64,000 bases of DNA, from NCBI RefSeq assembly GCF_014195095.1, contig NZ_JACIBC010000006.1:372001-436000 (forward strand), read 5' to 3'. Position numbers and translations under genes: made by a program. Under the pieces are notes generated by a model. The model did not search any database and had not been told where the DNA came from. It worked only from the letters and a program-made list of their open reading frames with translations. This document shows, one piece after another, positions 1 through 8,008 of the stretch (position 1 is its first letter; each line of letters opens with the position of its first letter). Origin of the DNA: Rhizobium sp. BK602. Its GTDB lineage: Bacteria > Pseudomonadota > Alphaproteobacteria > Rhizobiales > Rhizobiaceae.

Positions 1-348
1 GAAGATCAGCTCGACACCGAGTGCCTCGCAGCGCTTCTGTAGGATGTTCAGCAGCTTCTTGCGGCCGATGCCGACGAAGCCGTGGCCGGAGGTGCGCTGG
101 CGCGTGCCCTTGAACCAGACTTCGATATCGTCCCAGTGGTTGAAAGCGTCCTCGATCTTGGCGGCGCTTTCCGGGTCCCATTCGCGCATGGAAACCATGG
201 TGGCATCGGAGAAGACGACGCCCCAGCCGAAAGTGTCATAGGGGCGATTGCGTTCGATGACGCGGATAGAATGTTCGGGATGGAGCTTCTTCATCAGAAG
301 CGCGAAGTAAAGTCCCGCAGGGCCGCCGCCGATACAGACGATGCGCAT
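1..348 (-). CDS. FAD-dependent aryl-CoA monooxygenase, N-terminal part (salicylyl-CoA 5-hydroxylase / 2-aminobenzoyl-CoA monooxygenase type)
   Basis: Only the first 116 codons are in the window; the gene runs off the left edge. The protein opens with MRIVCIGGGPAGLYFALLMK, a textbook Rossmann FAD motif (GGGPAG), followed by an ERNRPYDTFGWGVVFSD stretch at about residues 38-54. That stretch is typical of the bifunctional salicylyl-CoA 5-hydroxylase/oxidoreductase family, which also contains 2-aminobenzoyl-CoA monooxygenase/reductase. These flavoproteins hydroxylate the ring of an aryl-CoA thioester in the cytosol. The ATG at 346-348 is preceded by a GGGAGAG-like Shine-Dalgarno. It is divergent from the CoA ligase at 644, which would make its substrate. 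Family assignment is firm; whether the substrate is salicylyl-CoA or anthraniloyl-CoA is inferred from the neighbours. Confidence 0.85.
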   Translation of the reverse strand, partial: MRIVCIGGGPAGLYFALLMKKLHPEHSIRVIERNRPYDTFGWGVVFSDATMVSMREWDPESAAKIEDAFNHWDDIEVWFKGTRQRTSGHGFVGIGRKKLLNILQKRCEALGVELIF

Positions 349-387
349 CGCTTCTCTCCCATGGCGCCGAGACCGGCTCCAAATTCA

Positions 388-403
388 TTTAAGTTTAAAA
401 TAT
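388..403 (+). promoter_or_regulatory. candidate operator, copy 1 (TTTAAGTTTAAAATAT)
   Basis: The 16 bases match the reverse complement of 513-528 exactly, and the core fits an imperfect TTTTAA-NN-TTAAAA palindrome. It lies about 40 bases upstream of the monooxygenase start. The repeat is seen directly; the operator role is inferred. Confidence 0.5.
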
Positions 404-512
404 ATTGTCGTTGCCACCCGTCAAGACGCATCTTGCCGGAGCCGCAGGCCGTTGGCCATCAAAATACACCGAAAATTCCAAAATGTCCTTTTGAATCAAG
501 GGTAGGCTAATA

Positions 513-528
513 ATATTTTAAACTTAAA
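513..528 (-). promoter_or_regulatory. candidate operator, copy 2 (ATATTTTAAACTTAAA)
   Basis: This is the exact inverted copy of the site at 388-403, about 115 bases upstream of the CoA ligase. A perfect palindrome with the same TTTTAA and TTAAAA arms occurs at 12084-12097 upstream of the aminotransferase. Confidence 0.5.
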
Positions 529-643
529 ATTTCTTTCTTGAACATTGTGACCGTCAGTGCGATCTTTTTGATCGCGCGACGCATGCCGAAGGGGAAAGCG
601 GCAAGGGTGGCGATCTGATCGAGAAGAATGTGGGAGCAAGGCA

Positions 644-2254
644 ATGCTGGGACCGACCGGCCATAGCGATACATTCACACGAGACAATCTGCCGTCCTCG
701 GAGGCATGGCCCGACTTGCTGCTGGATGGTTTCGACTATCCCGAATGGCTGAACGCCGGGTTCGAACTCAGCGACCGGATGGTCGAAAAGGGCTTCGGCG
801 ACCATGTGGCGCTGATCGGCAATGGCCGGCGCCGCACCTATAAGGAATTGACGGACTGGACCAACCGCATCGCCCACGCGCTTGCCGAAGACTTTGGCGT
901 CAAGCCCGGCAATCGCGTTCTCATCCGCTCCGGCAACAATCCGGCAATGATCGCCTGCTGGCTGGCGGTGACGAAGGTCGGTGCCGTCGCCGTCAACACC
1001 ATGCCGATGCTGCGGGCGGGGGAGCTTTCGAAAGTCATCGACAAGGCGCAGATCTCTTTGGCGCTTTGCGATACGAGGCTGCTGGCGGAGCTGGTCGCGG
1101 CGGCAAAGGACAGCCGGCATTTGAAGCAAGTCGTGGGTTTCGACGGCACGGCCAATCATGATGCCGAACTCGACCGTATCGCGCTCAACAAGCCGGTGCG
1201 TTACGAGGCGGCAAAGACGGGGCGGGACGATGTGGCGCTGCTCGGTTTCACCTCGGGATCGACAGGCGTGCCCAAGGCGACGATGCATTTCCATCGCGAT
1301 ATTCTGATCATCGCCGATGCCTATGCCAGGGAAGTGCTGCAGGTTACGCCGGACGATGTCTTCATCGGCTCGCCGCCGATCGCCTTCACCTTCGGGCTCG
1401 GCGGTCTGGTCGTCTTTCCGCTTCGCTTCGGAGCATCGACGGCGCTCCTCGAAAATGCCTCACCGAAGAACATGGTCGAGATCATCCAGGAATACGGCGC
1501 GACCATCAGCTTCACCGCGCCGACAGCCTATCGCGCCATGCTGGCCGCCATGGACGAGGGCGCGGATCTCTCCTCGCTGCGCATCGCGGTTTCGGCCGGC
1601 GAGACCTTGCCTGGACCGATTTTCGAGGAATGGACGCGCAAGACCGGCAAGCCGATCCTCGACGGCATCGGCTCGACCGAGCTGCTGCATATCTTCATTT
1701 CCAATCGGCTTGACGATGCGAGGGCGAACTGCACCGGCAGGCCGCTTGCCGGTTATCAGGCACGCGTCGTCGATGACGATATGAACGAGGTCTCGCACGG
1801 CACCATCGGCAGACTGGCGGTGCGCGGTCCGATCGGCTGCCGCTATCTCGCCGATGACAGGCAGACCGATTATGTCAAGGACGGATGGAACCTGACGGGC
1901 GACAGTTTCATTCAGGACGAAGAAGGCTATTTCCATTTCGCCGCGCGGTCCGACGACATCATCCTTTCGGCCGGCTACAATATTGCCGGGCCGGAAGTGG
2001 AATCGGCACTTCTGTCGCATGCCGATGTGCTGGAATGTGCCGTTGTCGGCAAGCCGGACGAGGATCGCGGCCATATCGTTCAGGCGCATGTGGTGCTGAT
2101 GCCGGGTGTTGCCGGATCGGATCTGCTGGTCAAGGCGTTGCAGGATCACGTCAAGGCGGTGATCGCGCCCTACAAATATCCGCGTTCCATCGTCTTCGTC
2201 GAGGCTCTGCCGAAGACGGAGTCGGGCAAGATACAGCGCTTCCGCCTCAAATAG
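644..2254 (+). CDS. aryl-CoA ligase (benzoate / 2-aminobenzoate-CoA ligase type)
   Basis: This 536-residue protein of the ANL (AMP-binding) superfamily activates a carboxylic acid with ATP and CoA through an acyl-adenylate. The P-loop-like motif FTSGSTGVPK is at about residues 202-211. The hinge and adenylate-binding region reads WNLTGDSFIQDEEGYFHFAA, followed by RSDDIILSAGYNI. The C-terminal catalytic lysine sits in PKTESGKIQR near residue 529. The length and the ELLHIFISN segment after the GIGSTE motif resemble benzoate-CoA and 2-aminobenzoate-CoA ligases rather than fatty acyl-CoA ligases. The ATG at 644 follows a GGGAGCAAG Shine-Dalgarno. Next to an aryl-CoA monooxygenase and an aryl-ketoacid oxidoreductase, anthranilate is the most likely substrate, but that is inference. 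Confidence 0.88.
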   Translation: MLGPTGHSDTFTRDNLPSSEAWPDLLLDGFDYPEWLNAGFELSDRMVEKGFGDHVALIGNGRRRTYKELTDWTNRIAHALAEDFGVKPGNRVLIRSGNNPAMIACWLAVTKVGAVAVNTMPMLRAGELSKVIDKAQISLALCDTRLLAELVAAAKDSRHLKQVVGFDGTANHDAELDRIALNKPVRYEAAKTGRDDVALLGFTSGSTGVPKATMHFHRDILIIADAYAREVLQVTPDDVFIGSPPIAFTFGLGGLVVFPLRFGASTALLENASPKNMVEIIQEYGATISFTAPTAYRAMLAAMDEGADLSSLRIAVSAGETLPGPIFEEWTRKTGKPILDGIGSTELLHIFISNRLDDARANCTGRPLAGYQARVVDDDMNEVSHGTIGRLAVRGPIGCRYLADDRQTDYVKDGWNLTGDSFIQDEEGYFHFAARSDDIILSAGYNIAGPEVESALLSHADVLECAVVGKPDEDRGHIVQAHVVLMPGVAGSDLLVKALQDHVKAVIAPYKYPRSIVFVEALPKTESGKIQRFRLK

Positions 2255-2418
2255 CGAAATGCTCCGGTGCTGCGCATGTTTCATGTATTTGCATATATAT
2301 GAGTGTTGATTGCCGAACGCATGAAGGCAGGCATGGTGCTGTTTCGATCATCGTAAGCCGCCATGAAGTCACATCAGGCAGCGCTCGCTCACTTGTTCGT
2401 TGACAGTCGTCAAATCTT

Positions 2419-2433
2419 CAAAATATGATTTTG
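2419..2433 (+). promoter_or_regulatory. candidate operator CAAAAT-ATG-ATTTTG
   Basis: An inverted repeat with six-base arms and a three-base centre lies 43 bases upstream of the oxidoreductase alpha-subunit start, in the 222-base gap after the CoA ligase. The gap also has a CATATATATG palindrome at 2292-2301. The position suits a repressor site; no regulator is proven. Confidence 0.35.
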
Positions 2434-2476
2434 CAAATGATTTAAAGGAAGCCTTCAGGGCAAAGGGGTAACGTCT

Positions 2477-4630
2477 ATGGCCGAGCGGTCTTTTGCGCGC
2501 GAGGTCGAGGATCTGAAGCTCGGGGAAGGCGACATCTTCCGCGGCGAGGGCATCCTTGCGATCACCAAGGCACTGTTGCAGTCGGGTGTTTCCTATGTCG
2601 GTGGCTATCAGGGGTCGCCGATCTCCCACCTCATGGACGTGCTGGCCGACGCCAAGGAGGTGATGGAGGCGCTGGGCGTCCATTTCGAGACCTCGGCATC
2701 GGAAGCCGCCGCCGCCGCCATGCTGTCGGCCTCGGTCATGTATCCGGTGCGCGGCGCCGTCACCTGGAAATCGACGGCGGGGACGAATGTCGCCTCCGAT
2801 GCGCTTTCCAACCTGTCGTCTGGCGGCGTCACCGGCGGCGCGTTGATCATCATCGGCGAGGATTACGGCGAGGGCTCTTCGATCATGCAGGAGCGCAGCC
2901 ATGCCTATGCGATGAAGTCGCAGATCTGGCTGCTCAATCCGCGCCCGAACCTGCCATCGATCGTTCAGGCGGTAGAGGTGGGATTCGAACTCTCGGAAGC
3001 TTCCAATACGCCGGTCATGCTGCAAGTCGGCATCCGCAGCTGTCATGTCCACGGCCAGTTCGTCGCCAAGGATAACAAGCGGCCGGCCTATACGCTGAAG
3101 CAGGCGCTGGAAAATCCCGTGCGCGACGTCAATCGCATCGTGCTGCCGCCGGCTTCCTTCCTGCATGAGAAGGAGAAGCTGGAGAAGCGCTGGCCTGCGG
3201 CTGTCGACTTCATCAAGAGGCGCCAGCTCAACGAATATTTCGGCCCGTCCGAGGGCGATGTCGGCATCATCCTGCTCGGCGGCATGTATAATGGCGTCAT
3301 GCGTGCCTTGCAGCAGCTTGGTCTTGCCGATGTCTATGGCAATTCCGCTGTCCCGCTTCATGTCCTCAACGTCGCCTATCCGCTGGTCGATGATCAGATT
3401 GCCGCGTTCTGCGCGAACAAGAAGGCGGTGCTGATGGTCGAGGAGGGGGCGCCCGAATATATCGAGCAGTCTCTCAACACCATTCTGCGCCGCCGCGATA
3501 TCCAGACGAAGATCGCGGGCAAGGACGTCCTTCCGATGGGCGGCGAATATACCGCGCCGGTACTGATGAAGGGCATCAAGAATTTCCTGGAAATCCATCA
3601 GCGCGTGCTGCTCGGCAACCAGCCGCCTTTGCCGGACCCGACGCCTGTTCTCAACGACCCGAAGGTCAAGGCATTGGCCGAAGTCGTGCCGCCGCGCCCG
3701 CCAGGCTTCTGCATCGGCTGTCCCGAGCGGCCGATCTTCGCGGCGATGAAGCTGGTGGAAGGCGAGCTCGGCCAGCACCACATCTCCGGTGATATCGGCT
3801 GTCATCTCTTCTCGATCCTGCCACCCTTCAACATCGGCAGCACGACCATGGGCTACGGGCTCGGTCCGGCCGCTGCCTCGGCCTTCAATGTCGCCGCCGA
3901 CAAGCGCGCGATCTCGGTGATGGGCGATGGCGGCTTCTGGCACAACGGCCTGGCGACCTCGGTCGGCAATGCCGTCTTCAACAAGCAGGACGGCGTCATC
4001 CTCGTCGTCGACAATTATTATTCGGCGGCGACCGGCGGCCAGGACATCCCGTCGTCGCGTGCGCTCAATCCGCGCCGCAAGACCAACAATTCCATCGTCA
4101 GTGCCGTCAAGGGGATCGGCGCCACCTGGGTGCGCCAGATCGACCGGACCTATGACGTGGCGAAAATGCGCGACACGCTGCGCGAGGCACTGACCTCGAA
4201 GGAGCCGGGGCCGAAGATCATCGTCGCTTCCTCCGAATGCATGCTCAACAAACAGCGCCGCGTGAAGCCGCAATTCGCCAAGGCGGTGAAGGAGGGCAAG
4301 CGCGTGGTCAAGGAGCGCTTCGGCGTCGACGAAGATGTCTGCACCGGCGATCACGCCTGCATCCGGCTTTCAGGCTGTCCGTCGCTGTCGGTCAAGCATA
4401 CCGACGACCCGCTGAAGGACGATCCGGTGGCGGCGATCGATAATAATTGCGTGGGATGCGGCAATTGCGGCGAGGTTTCGGAGGCGGCGGTGCTCTGTCC
4501 CTCCTTCTACCGCGCCGATATCATCCACAATCCGACGGGTTGGGATCGCTTCGTGGCCCGCATGCGCTCGGGTATCATCGGCTGGCTGCAGGCGCGCCGT
4601 CGCGCCGGCCGCATCGTCTTTTCGGATTGA
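2477..4630 (+). CDS. indolepyruvate ferredoxin oxidoreductase-like, alpha subunit (ThDP/Fe-S)
   Basis: This 717-residue cytosolic subunit belongs to the thiamine-diphosphate-dependent 2-oxoacid:ferredoxin oxidoreductases, which decarboxylate a 2-oxoacid oxidatively to the acyl-CoA. A pyrimidine-binding domain fills the N-terminal half (GGYQGSPISHLMD near residue 43). The ThDP/Mg motif GDGGFWHN is near residue 483, with a downstream VVDNYYSAATGGQD. A CIGCPERP segment lies near residue 413. The C-terminal ferredoxin domain has one complete cluster (CVGCGNCGE ... LCP) and one in which the second cysteine of the usual C-x2-C-x2-C is aspartate (VCTGDHACIRLSGCP). The start has a good AAAGGGG Shine-Dalgarno. 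The beta subunit starts 10 bases downstream. The substrate may be an arylglyoxylate such as isatinate rather than indolepyruvate. Confidence 0.9.
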   Translation: MAERSFAREVEDLKLGEGDIFRGEGILAITKALLQSGVSYVGGYQGSPISHLMDVLADAKEVMEALGVHFETSASEAAAAAMLSASVMYPVRGAVTWKSTAGTNVASDALSNLSSGGVTGGALIIIGEDYGEGSSIMQERSHAYAMKSQIWLLNPRPNLPSIVQAVEVGFELSEASNTPVMLQVGIRSCHVHGQFVAKDNKRPAYTLKQALENPVRDVNRIVLPPASFLHEKEKLEKRWPAAVDFIKRRQLNEYFGPSEGDVGIILLGGMYNGVMRALQQLGLADVYGNSAVPLHVLNVAYPLVDDQIAAFCANKKAVLMVEEGAPEYIEQSLNTILRRRDIQTKIAGKDVLPMGGEYTAPVLMKGIKNFLEIHQRVLLGNQPPLPDPTPVLNDPKVKALAEVVPPRPPGFCIGCPERPIFAAMKLVEGELGQHHISGDIGCHLFSILPPFNIGSTTMGYGLGPAAASAFNVAADKRAISVMGDGGFWHNGLATSVGNAVFNKQDGVILVVDNYYSAATGGQDIPSSRALNPRRKTNNSIVSAVKGIGATWVRQIDRTYDVAKMRDTLREALTSKEPGPKIIVASSECMLNKQRRVKPQFAKAVKEGKRVVKERFGVDEDVCTGDHACIRLSGCPSLSVKHTDDPLKDDPVAAIDNNCVGCGNCGEVSEAAVLCPSFYRADIIHNPTGWDRFVARMRSGIIGWLQARRRAGRIVFSD

Positions 4631-4639
4631 GAGGGCGAG

Positions 4640-6199
4640 ATGAACGAGCATGTGAGCATGAGCGATCTTGGCGCTAACAGGCTTTCGACGGACAAGCCAT
4701 TGTCGCTTGCCATCCTCGCCATGGGCGGGCAGGGCGGCGGCGTGCTGGCCGACTGGATCGTCGGTCTTGCCGAGGCCGAGGGATGGATGGCGCAGACGAC
4801 GTCGGTGCCTGGCGTGGCGCAGCGCACGGGCGCGACGATCTACTATATCGAAATGCTGCCGGCCCGCGATGGCCATGCGCCGATCTTTTCGCTGATGCCG
4901 ACGCCGGGCGATGTCGATGTCGTCATGGCCGCCGAGTTGATGGAAGCCGGCCGCTCCGTGCTGCGCGGGCTGGTCACGCCCGACAAGACCGTGCTGATCG
5001 CCTCGACGCACCGTTCCTTCGCCGTCGGCGAAAAGGAGAAGCCGGGCGACGGCATCGGCAATCCGGAAGTGGTGGTCGAGGCCACTGATTTCGCCGCCAA
5101 GCGCACGATCGCCTTCGACATGGAAACGATGGCCGTCAGGAATGGCAGCGTCATTTCCGCCGCGATGTTCGGCGCTCTCGCAGCGTCAGGCGCATTGCCT
5201 TTCGGCAAGCAAGCGTTCGAGGCGATGATCCGTGCCGGCGGCAAGGGCATCGAGCCCAGCCTCAAGGCGTTCAACGACGCCTTCGACCGGGCAAAGGACA
5301 AGCCGCGCGATCCGGTTTCGGCAACGCCGCCGAAGCGTTTCGACGCCCTGCCGGAGACGGCCGGCCACCCGGCACTGGATCGTCTCGTGCGTCGTATCCG
5401 GTCCGAATTTCCGCAAGCGGCCCGGCCGCTGCTGTTTGCCGGCGTCAAGAAGCTCGCCGACTATCAGGACCCGGCCTATGCCGATGAGTATCTGACCCGC
5501 GTCGCCGCACTCCATGCGCTCGACTGCAAGGCCGGCGGTGCTGACCGGGACTTCGCTTTCACTGTCCAGTCCGCCAAATATGTCGCGGTCGCCATGGCTT
5601 ACGACGATGTCATCCGCGTCGCCGACCTGAAGGTGCGCGGCTCCCGCTTCGACCGTGTTCGCGCGGAGGTCGGCGCCACGGATGACCAGATCGTCTACAT
5701 GACGGAATACATGCATCCGCGCATGGAAGAGGTCTGCGGCACGCTGCCGAGGGGTCTGGGCCTTTGGATAGAAAGCCGGCCGAAACTCTTTGGCCGGCTC
5801 GACCGTATCGTCAACAAGGGCCGGCGTGTCAAAACCGGCACACTGTTCTGGTTCCTTGGCCTCTATATCGTCTCAGGCCTGCGCCGCACTCGCCGTGGTA
5901 CGCTCAGGCACATGCGCGAAATCGAGCATTGCGAAGTCTGGCTTGCTGCTGCGTCTGATCTTATCGGCGCGAACTACGATCTCGCCGTCGAAGTGCTCAA
6001 CAACCGCCGTCTGGTCAAAGGCTATTCCGACACGCATGCGCGCGGCCTGTCGAAATTCGACCGGGTGATGTCGGCCCTGCCGTTGCTGCGGGATCGTGAG
6101 GATGGCGCGGCCTGGATGAAGCGCCTGCGGCAGGCGGCGCTGCTGGATGAAAGCGGAGCTGCACTGGATGGGGCGTTGAAGACCGTGGCGACGCTGTGA
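4640..6199 (+). CDS. indolepyruvate ferredoxin oxidoreductase-like, beta subunit with C-terminal extension
   Basis: The N-terminal 190 residues are a pyruvate:ferredoxin oxidoreductase gamma-type domain: the MGGQGGGVLADW loop near residue 28 is followed by QTTSVPGVAQRTGATIYYIE. This module binds the CoA/ThDP interface. At 519 residues the protein is far longer than the roughly 200 residues of archaeal IorB. The extra C-terminal region (from about 215) is mostly helical, holds no obvious cofactor motif, and is the extension usual in proteobacterial homologues. The gene has a GAGAGGGCGAG Shine-Dalgarno and is clearly co-transcribed with the alpha subunit. Confidence 0.88.
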   Translation: MNEHVSMSDLGANRLSTDKPLSLAILAMGGQGGGVLADWIVGLAEAEGWMAQTTSVPGVAQRTGATIYYIEMLPARDGHAPIFSLMPTPGDVDVVMAAELMEAGRSVLRGLVTPDKTVLIASTHRSFAVGEKEKPGDGIGNPEVVVEATDFAAKRTIAFDMETMAVRNGSVISAAMFGALAASGALPFGKQAFEAMIRAGGKGIEPSLKAFNDAFDRAKDKPRDPVSATPPKRFDALPETAGHPALDRLVRRIRSEFPQAARPLLFAGVKKLADYQDPAYADEYLTRVAALHALDCKAGGADRDFAFTVQSAKYVAVAMAYDDVIRVADLKVRGSRFDRVRAEVGATDDQIVYMTEYMHPRMEEVCGTLPRGLGLWIESRPKLFGRLDRIVNKGRRVKTGTLFWFLGLYIVSGLRRTRRGTLRHMREIEHCEVWLAAASDLIGANYDLAVEVLNNRRLVKGYSDTHARGLSKFDRVMSALPLLRDREDGAAWMKRLRQAALLDESGAALDGALKTVATL

Positions 6200-6238
6200 A
6201 ACACTCAACGCTCGTTGCCTCACAAGGACCGGACAAGA

Positions 6239-6553
6239 TCAGCTTTGGATGCTGCGAATGGCTTGCCTTACGCGCTCCGAGATTTCATTGATCACTTTCT
6301 CGTCGCCAGTGATGGAAAGTCCGACGTAAGTTTCCGCCTCGATGGTTATTTCCTTCCCAGCCAGTTGCAGCACGACGGTCTCGATTTCTTGCGAGCCAGC
6401 GATTGCCCGATTCCGACTGGTGATGGACGCCCCGAGTTGACGCAGAACCTCCATGAGGGTGTCTCGAAGGTTCTGATCGTGTTCTTGACCCAGAATCATT
6501 GTCTTTGTCATCGAATTGGTCCAGCTAGCATGAGAGCGCCCTTCAAATCTCAT
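6239..6553 (-). CDS. small hypothetical protein downstream of MarR
   Basis: The ORF encodes up to 104 residues with no motif I recognise. It is acidic-amphipathic, with a coiled-coil-like C-terminal helix (EISERVRQAIRSIQS). The ATG at 6553 overlaps the MarR stop by 11 bases, which suggests translational coupling, although the Shine-Dalgarno (AGGAAG) would be too close; an internal ATG at 6511 is the alternative start. Codon use on this strand looks coding, and the opposite-strand ORF does not read like a protein. Confidence 0.45.
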   Translation of the reverse strand: MRFEGRSHASWTNSMTKTMILGQEHDQNLRDTLMEVLRQLGASITSRNRAIAGSQEIETVVLQLAGKEITIEAETYVGLSITGDEKVINEISERVRQAIRSIQS

Positions 6554-7049
6554 GCTTCCTGATATTGTGTAGCACCTTGTGCAGCGTCGCGATGAAGGCG
6601 CGGTATTCGGCCTCCTCCACGCCGTCGAACATCTGCAGGAGCAGGTCGTACATGGTCGGCCAGAGTTTCTCGAAGGCGGCGCGGCCGTCCTCGGTGATGG
6701 AGACGTCCCGAACGCGCATGTCCTCGGCGCGAGGCTGGCGACGGATGAAGCCCTGTTGCTCGAGGGAATCCAGCGTTCGGCTCATCGTCGATTGCTCGGT
6801 GACGGCAAAGACGGAGAGTTCGTTGATGCTCACGGAGGAGGAAATGCTGAGGATGGCGAGCGCGCGCATCTTCGCGGTCGTCATGTCATATTCGCGCAGC
6901 TCCTCGGCCATGTTGCTGTTCCAGCGCGCCATGATCCGGTTCATCAGATAGGGGGCGAAGTGGTTGAGCCCGATCTCGCCCATGGTCGGACGCTTTTCGG
7001 AACCACCTTGACTGCGCTTCAGGACTGCGCCTGAAAACCGTTCCTCCAT
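6543..7049 (-). CDS. MarR-family transcriptional regulator
   Basis: This is a 168-residue winged-helix regulator. The helix-turn-helix lies around SINELSVFAVTEQSTMSRTL, followed by the wing RQPRAEDMRVRDVSITEDG. Such proteins are dimeric repressors that often release DNA on binding phenolic or aromatic acids. I chose the ATG at 7049 because it has a well-spaced GAGGAGAT Shine-Dalgarno; the frame stays open upstream to a TTG at 7085. It lies downstream of, and in the same direction as, the cyclase-family hydrolase and faces the end of the oxidoreductase operon, so it probably controls these aromatic genes. Confidence 0.85.
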   Translation of the reverse strand: MEERFSGAVLKRSQGGSEKRPTMGEIGLNHFAPYLMNRIMARWNSNMAEELREYDMTTAKMRALAILSISSSVSINELSVFAVTEQSTMSRTLDSLEQQGFIRRQPRAEDMRVRDVSITEDGRAAFEKLWPTMYDLLLQMFDGVEEAEYRAFIATLHKVLHNIRKHEI

Positions 7050-7093
7050 GAACGATATCTCCTCGTGAGATCTTGCTGTTTTCAATGATGCCT

Positions 7094-7130
7094 CGACGGG
7101 CCGGGTCTCCGCCGAGATCCCGACCCGTCG
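7094..7130 (-). terminator. hairpin between cyclase gene and MarR
   Basis: The arms CGACGGG (7094-7100) and CCCGTCG (7124-7130) pair, and the inner GGGTCTC and GAGATCC extend the stem with one wobble. There is no U-tract after it on either strand, so it may be a weak or factor-dependent terminator, or an RNA stability element between the two minus-strand genes. Confidence 0.35.
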
Positions 7131-7225
7131 ATATGGAGTTGCTATATGAGTGCGGTGGTTAACAGAGGAGCCGAAGCGACGCCAGAGGGGAGGCTGCTCC
7201 AGCCCGCCTTCGTCAATGGTGCCGC

Positions 7226-8008
7226 CTATGCAATCAATGCCAGCGCACGCACCGGCGAACCCGTTCCCTTGACGAATTTCAACGGCGCGGCGATCAGCAC
7301 GGCGCCCTTGGCGGGGAGCTGGTCAAGGTTCGACAGGCTGGCCAGACCATAGCGGTTTGCCTTGTGCATGAGGTTGTGTGCCGGGAAGGGCGGGTTCATG
7401 CCACCGGCGGAACCGGCATCGGTACCGATGGTCTCCGAACCCCAGCCGATAATGCCCTTGGTCAGCAGATATTCGATCGCTTCAGCGGTCGGACCCGGCG
7501 AATGCGGGCCATTTTCGTCGGCATTGAGGAAGGTTTCGGTCGCGCCGTTGCGCTTGTACCAGTCGGTGCGCAGCAATACCCAGCTTCCGGCCTCGATGGC
7601 GCCATGTTCGGCCTCCCATTCCTTGATGCTGTCGACCGTCAGCAGATAATCCGGATTGGCGGCTGCCTCCTTCGAACGGTCGATGACATTGACCGGAGCG
7701 ACGAAGTTCTGCGGCGGGATGGTGTCCGTCGTGTTGTTCGGATTGTCCTTGCCGGTGATCCAGTGACAGGGCGCGTCGAAATGCGTACCGGTATGCTCGC
7801 CGAGTTCCAGCCAGTTCCAGGCCCAGAACGGGCCGTTCTGATCATATTCGGAGATGGTGTGGACTTTCACGCTGGGCGTGTTCTTGCCGAATTGCGGCGG
7901 AAGGTAGAGGACCGGCGTGTCCGGCCCGAGCGGCGCGGTCAGGTCGACGACCTTGATGGAGCCCGAAACAAGGGCAGAGGCCAGGCTGGCAAGCGTATTG
8001 GCGGTCAT
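7226..8008 (-). CDS. cyclase-family metal-dependent hydrolase, isatin hydrolase-like
   Basis: This 260-residue protein belongs to the cyclase/kynurenine-formamidase fold family, whose members hydrolyse cyclic or N-formyl amides with Mn or Zn. The metal motif is GEHTGTHFDAPCHW (about residues 71-84), with the two histidines and aspartate of the HxxxHxD site. The tryptophan-rich FWAWNWLELG just before it and the HW after it recall bacterial isatin hydrolases more than KynB. The ATG at 8008 follows an AAGGGGAACG Shine-Dalgarno. In this neighbourhood opening of isatin to isatinate (2-aminophenylglyoxylate) fits, because an arylglyoxylate would then feed the ferredoxin oxidoreductase. Fold family is sure; substrate is inferred. 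Confidence 0.8.
   Translation of the reverse strand: MTANTLASLASALVSGSIKVVDLTAPLGPDTPVLYLPPQFGKNTPSVKVHTISEYDQNGPFWAWNWLELGEHTGTHFDAPCHWITGKDNPNNTTDTIPPQNFVAPVNVIDRSKEAAANPDYLLTVDSIKEWEAEHGAIEAGSWVLLRTDWYKRNGATETFLNADENGPHSPGPTAEAIEYLLTKGIIGWGSETIGTDAGSAGGMNPPFPAHNLMHKANRYGLASLSNLDQLPAKGAVLIAAPLKFVKGTGSPVRALALIA

Larger units (their letters stand above)
349..643. promoter_or_regulatory. divergent regulatory region with a pair of inverted AT-rich sites
   Basis: This gene-free stretch separates the divergent monooxygenase and CoA ligase genes. It carries two copies, in opposite orientation, of the 16-mer TTTAAGTTTAAAATAT, at 388-403 and (as its complement) at 513-528. Apart from these it has no convincing ORF. 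Two mirror-image sites in one divergent promoter suggest that a single dimeric regulator, most likely one of the nearby MarR proteins, controls both transcripts; which one is not shown by the sequence. Confidence 0.6.

Noticed and set aside
2369..4354. 661-codon minus-strand ORF opposite the oxidoreductase alpha subunit
   Set aside because: It is a GC-skew shadow: His/Arg/Asp-rich with no motif, opposite a gene with ThDP and Fe-S motifs.
6215..6562. 115-codon plus-strand ORF after the oxidoreductase beta subunit
   Set aside because: The minus-strand ORF in the same place reads more like protein and is coupled to MarR; the plus frame has no motif.
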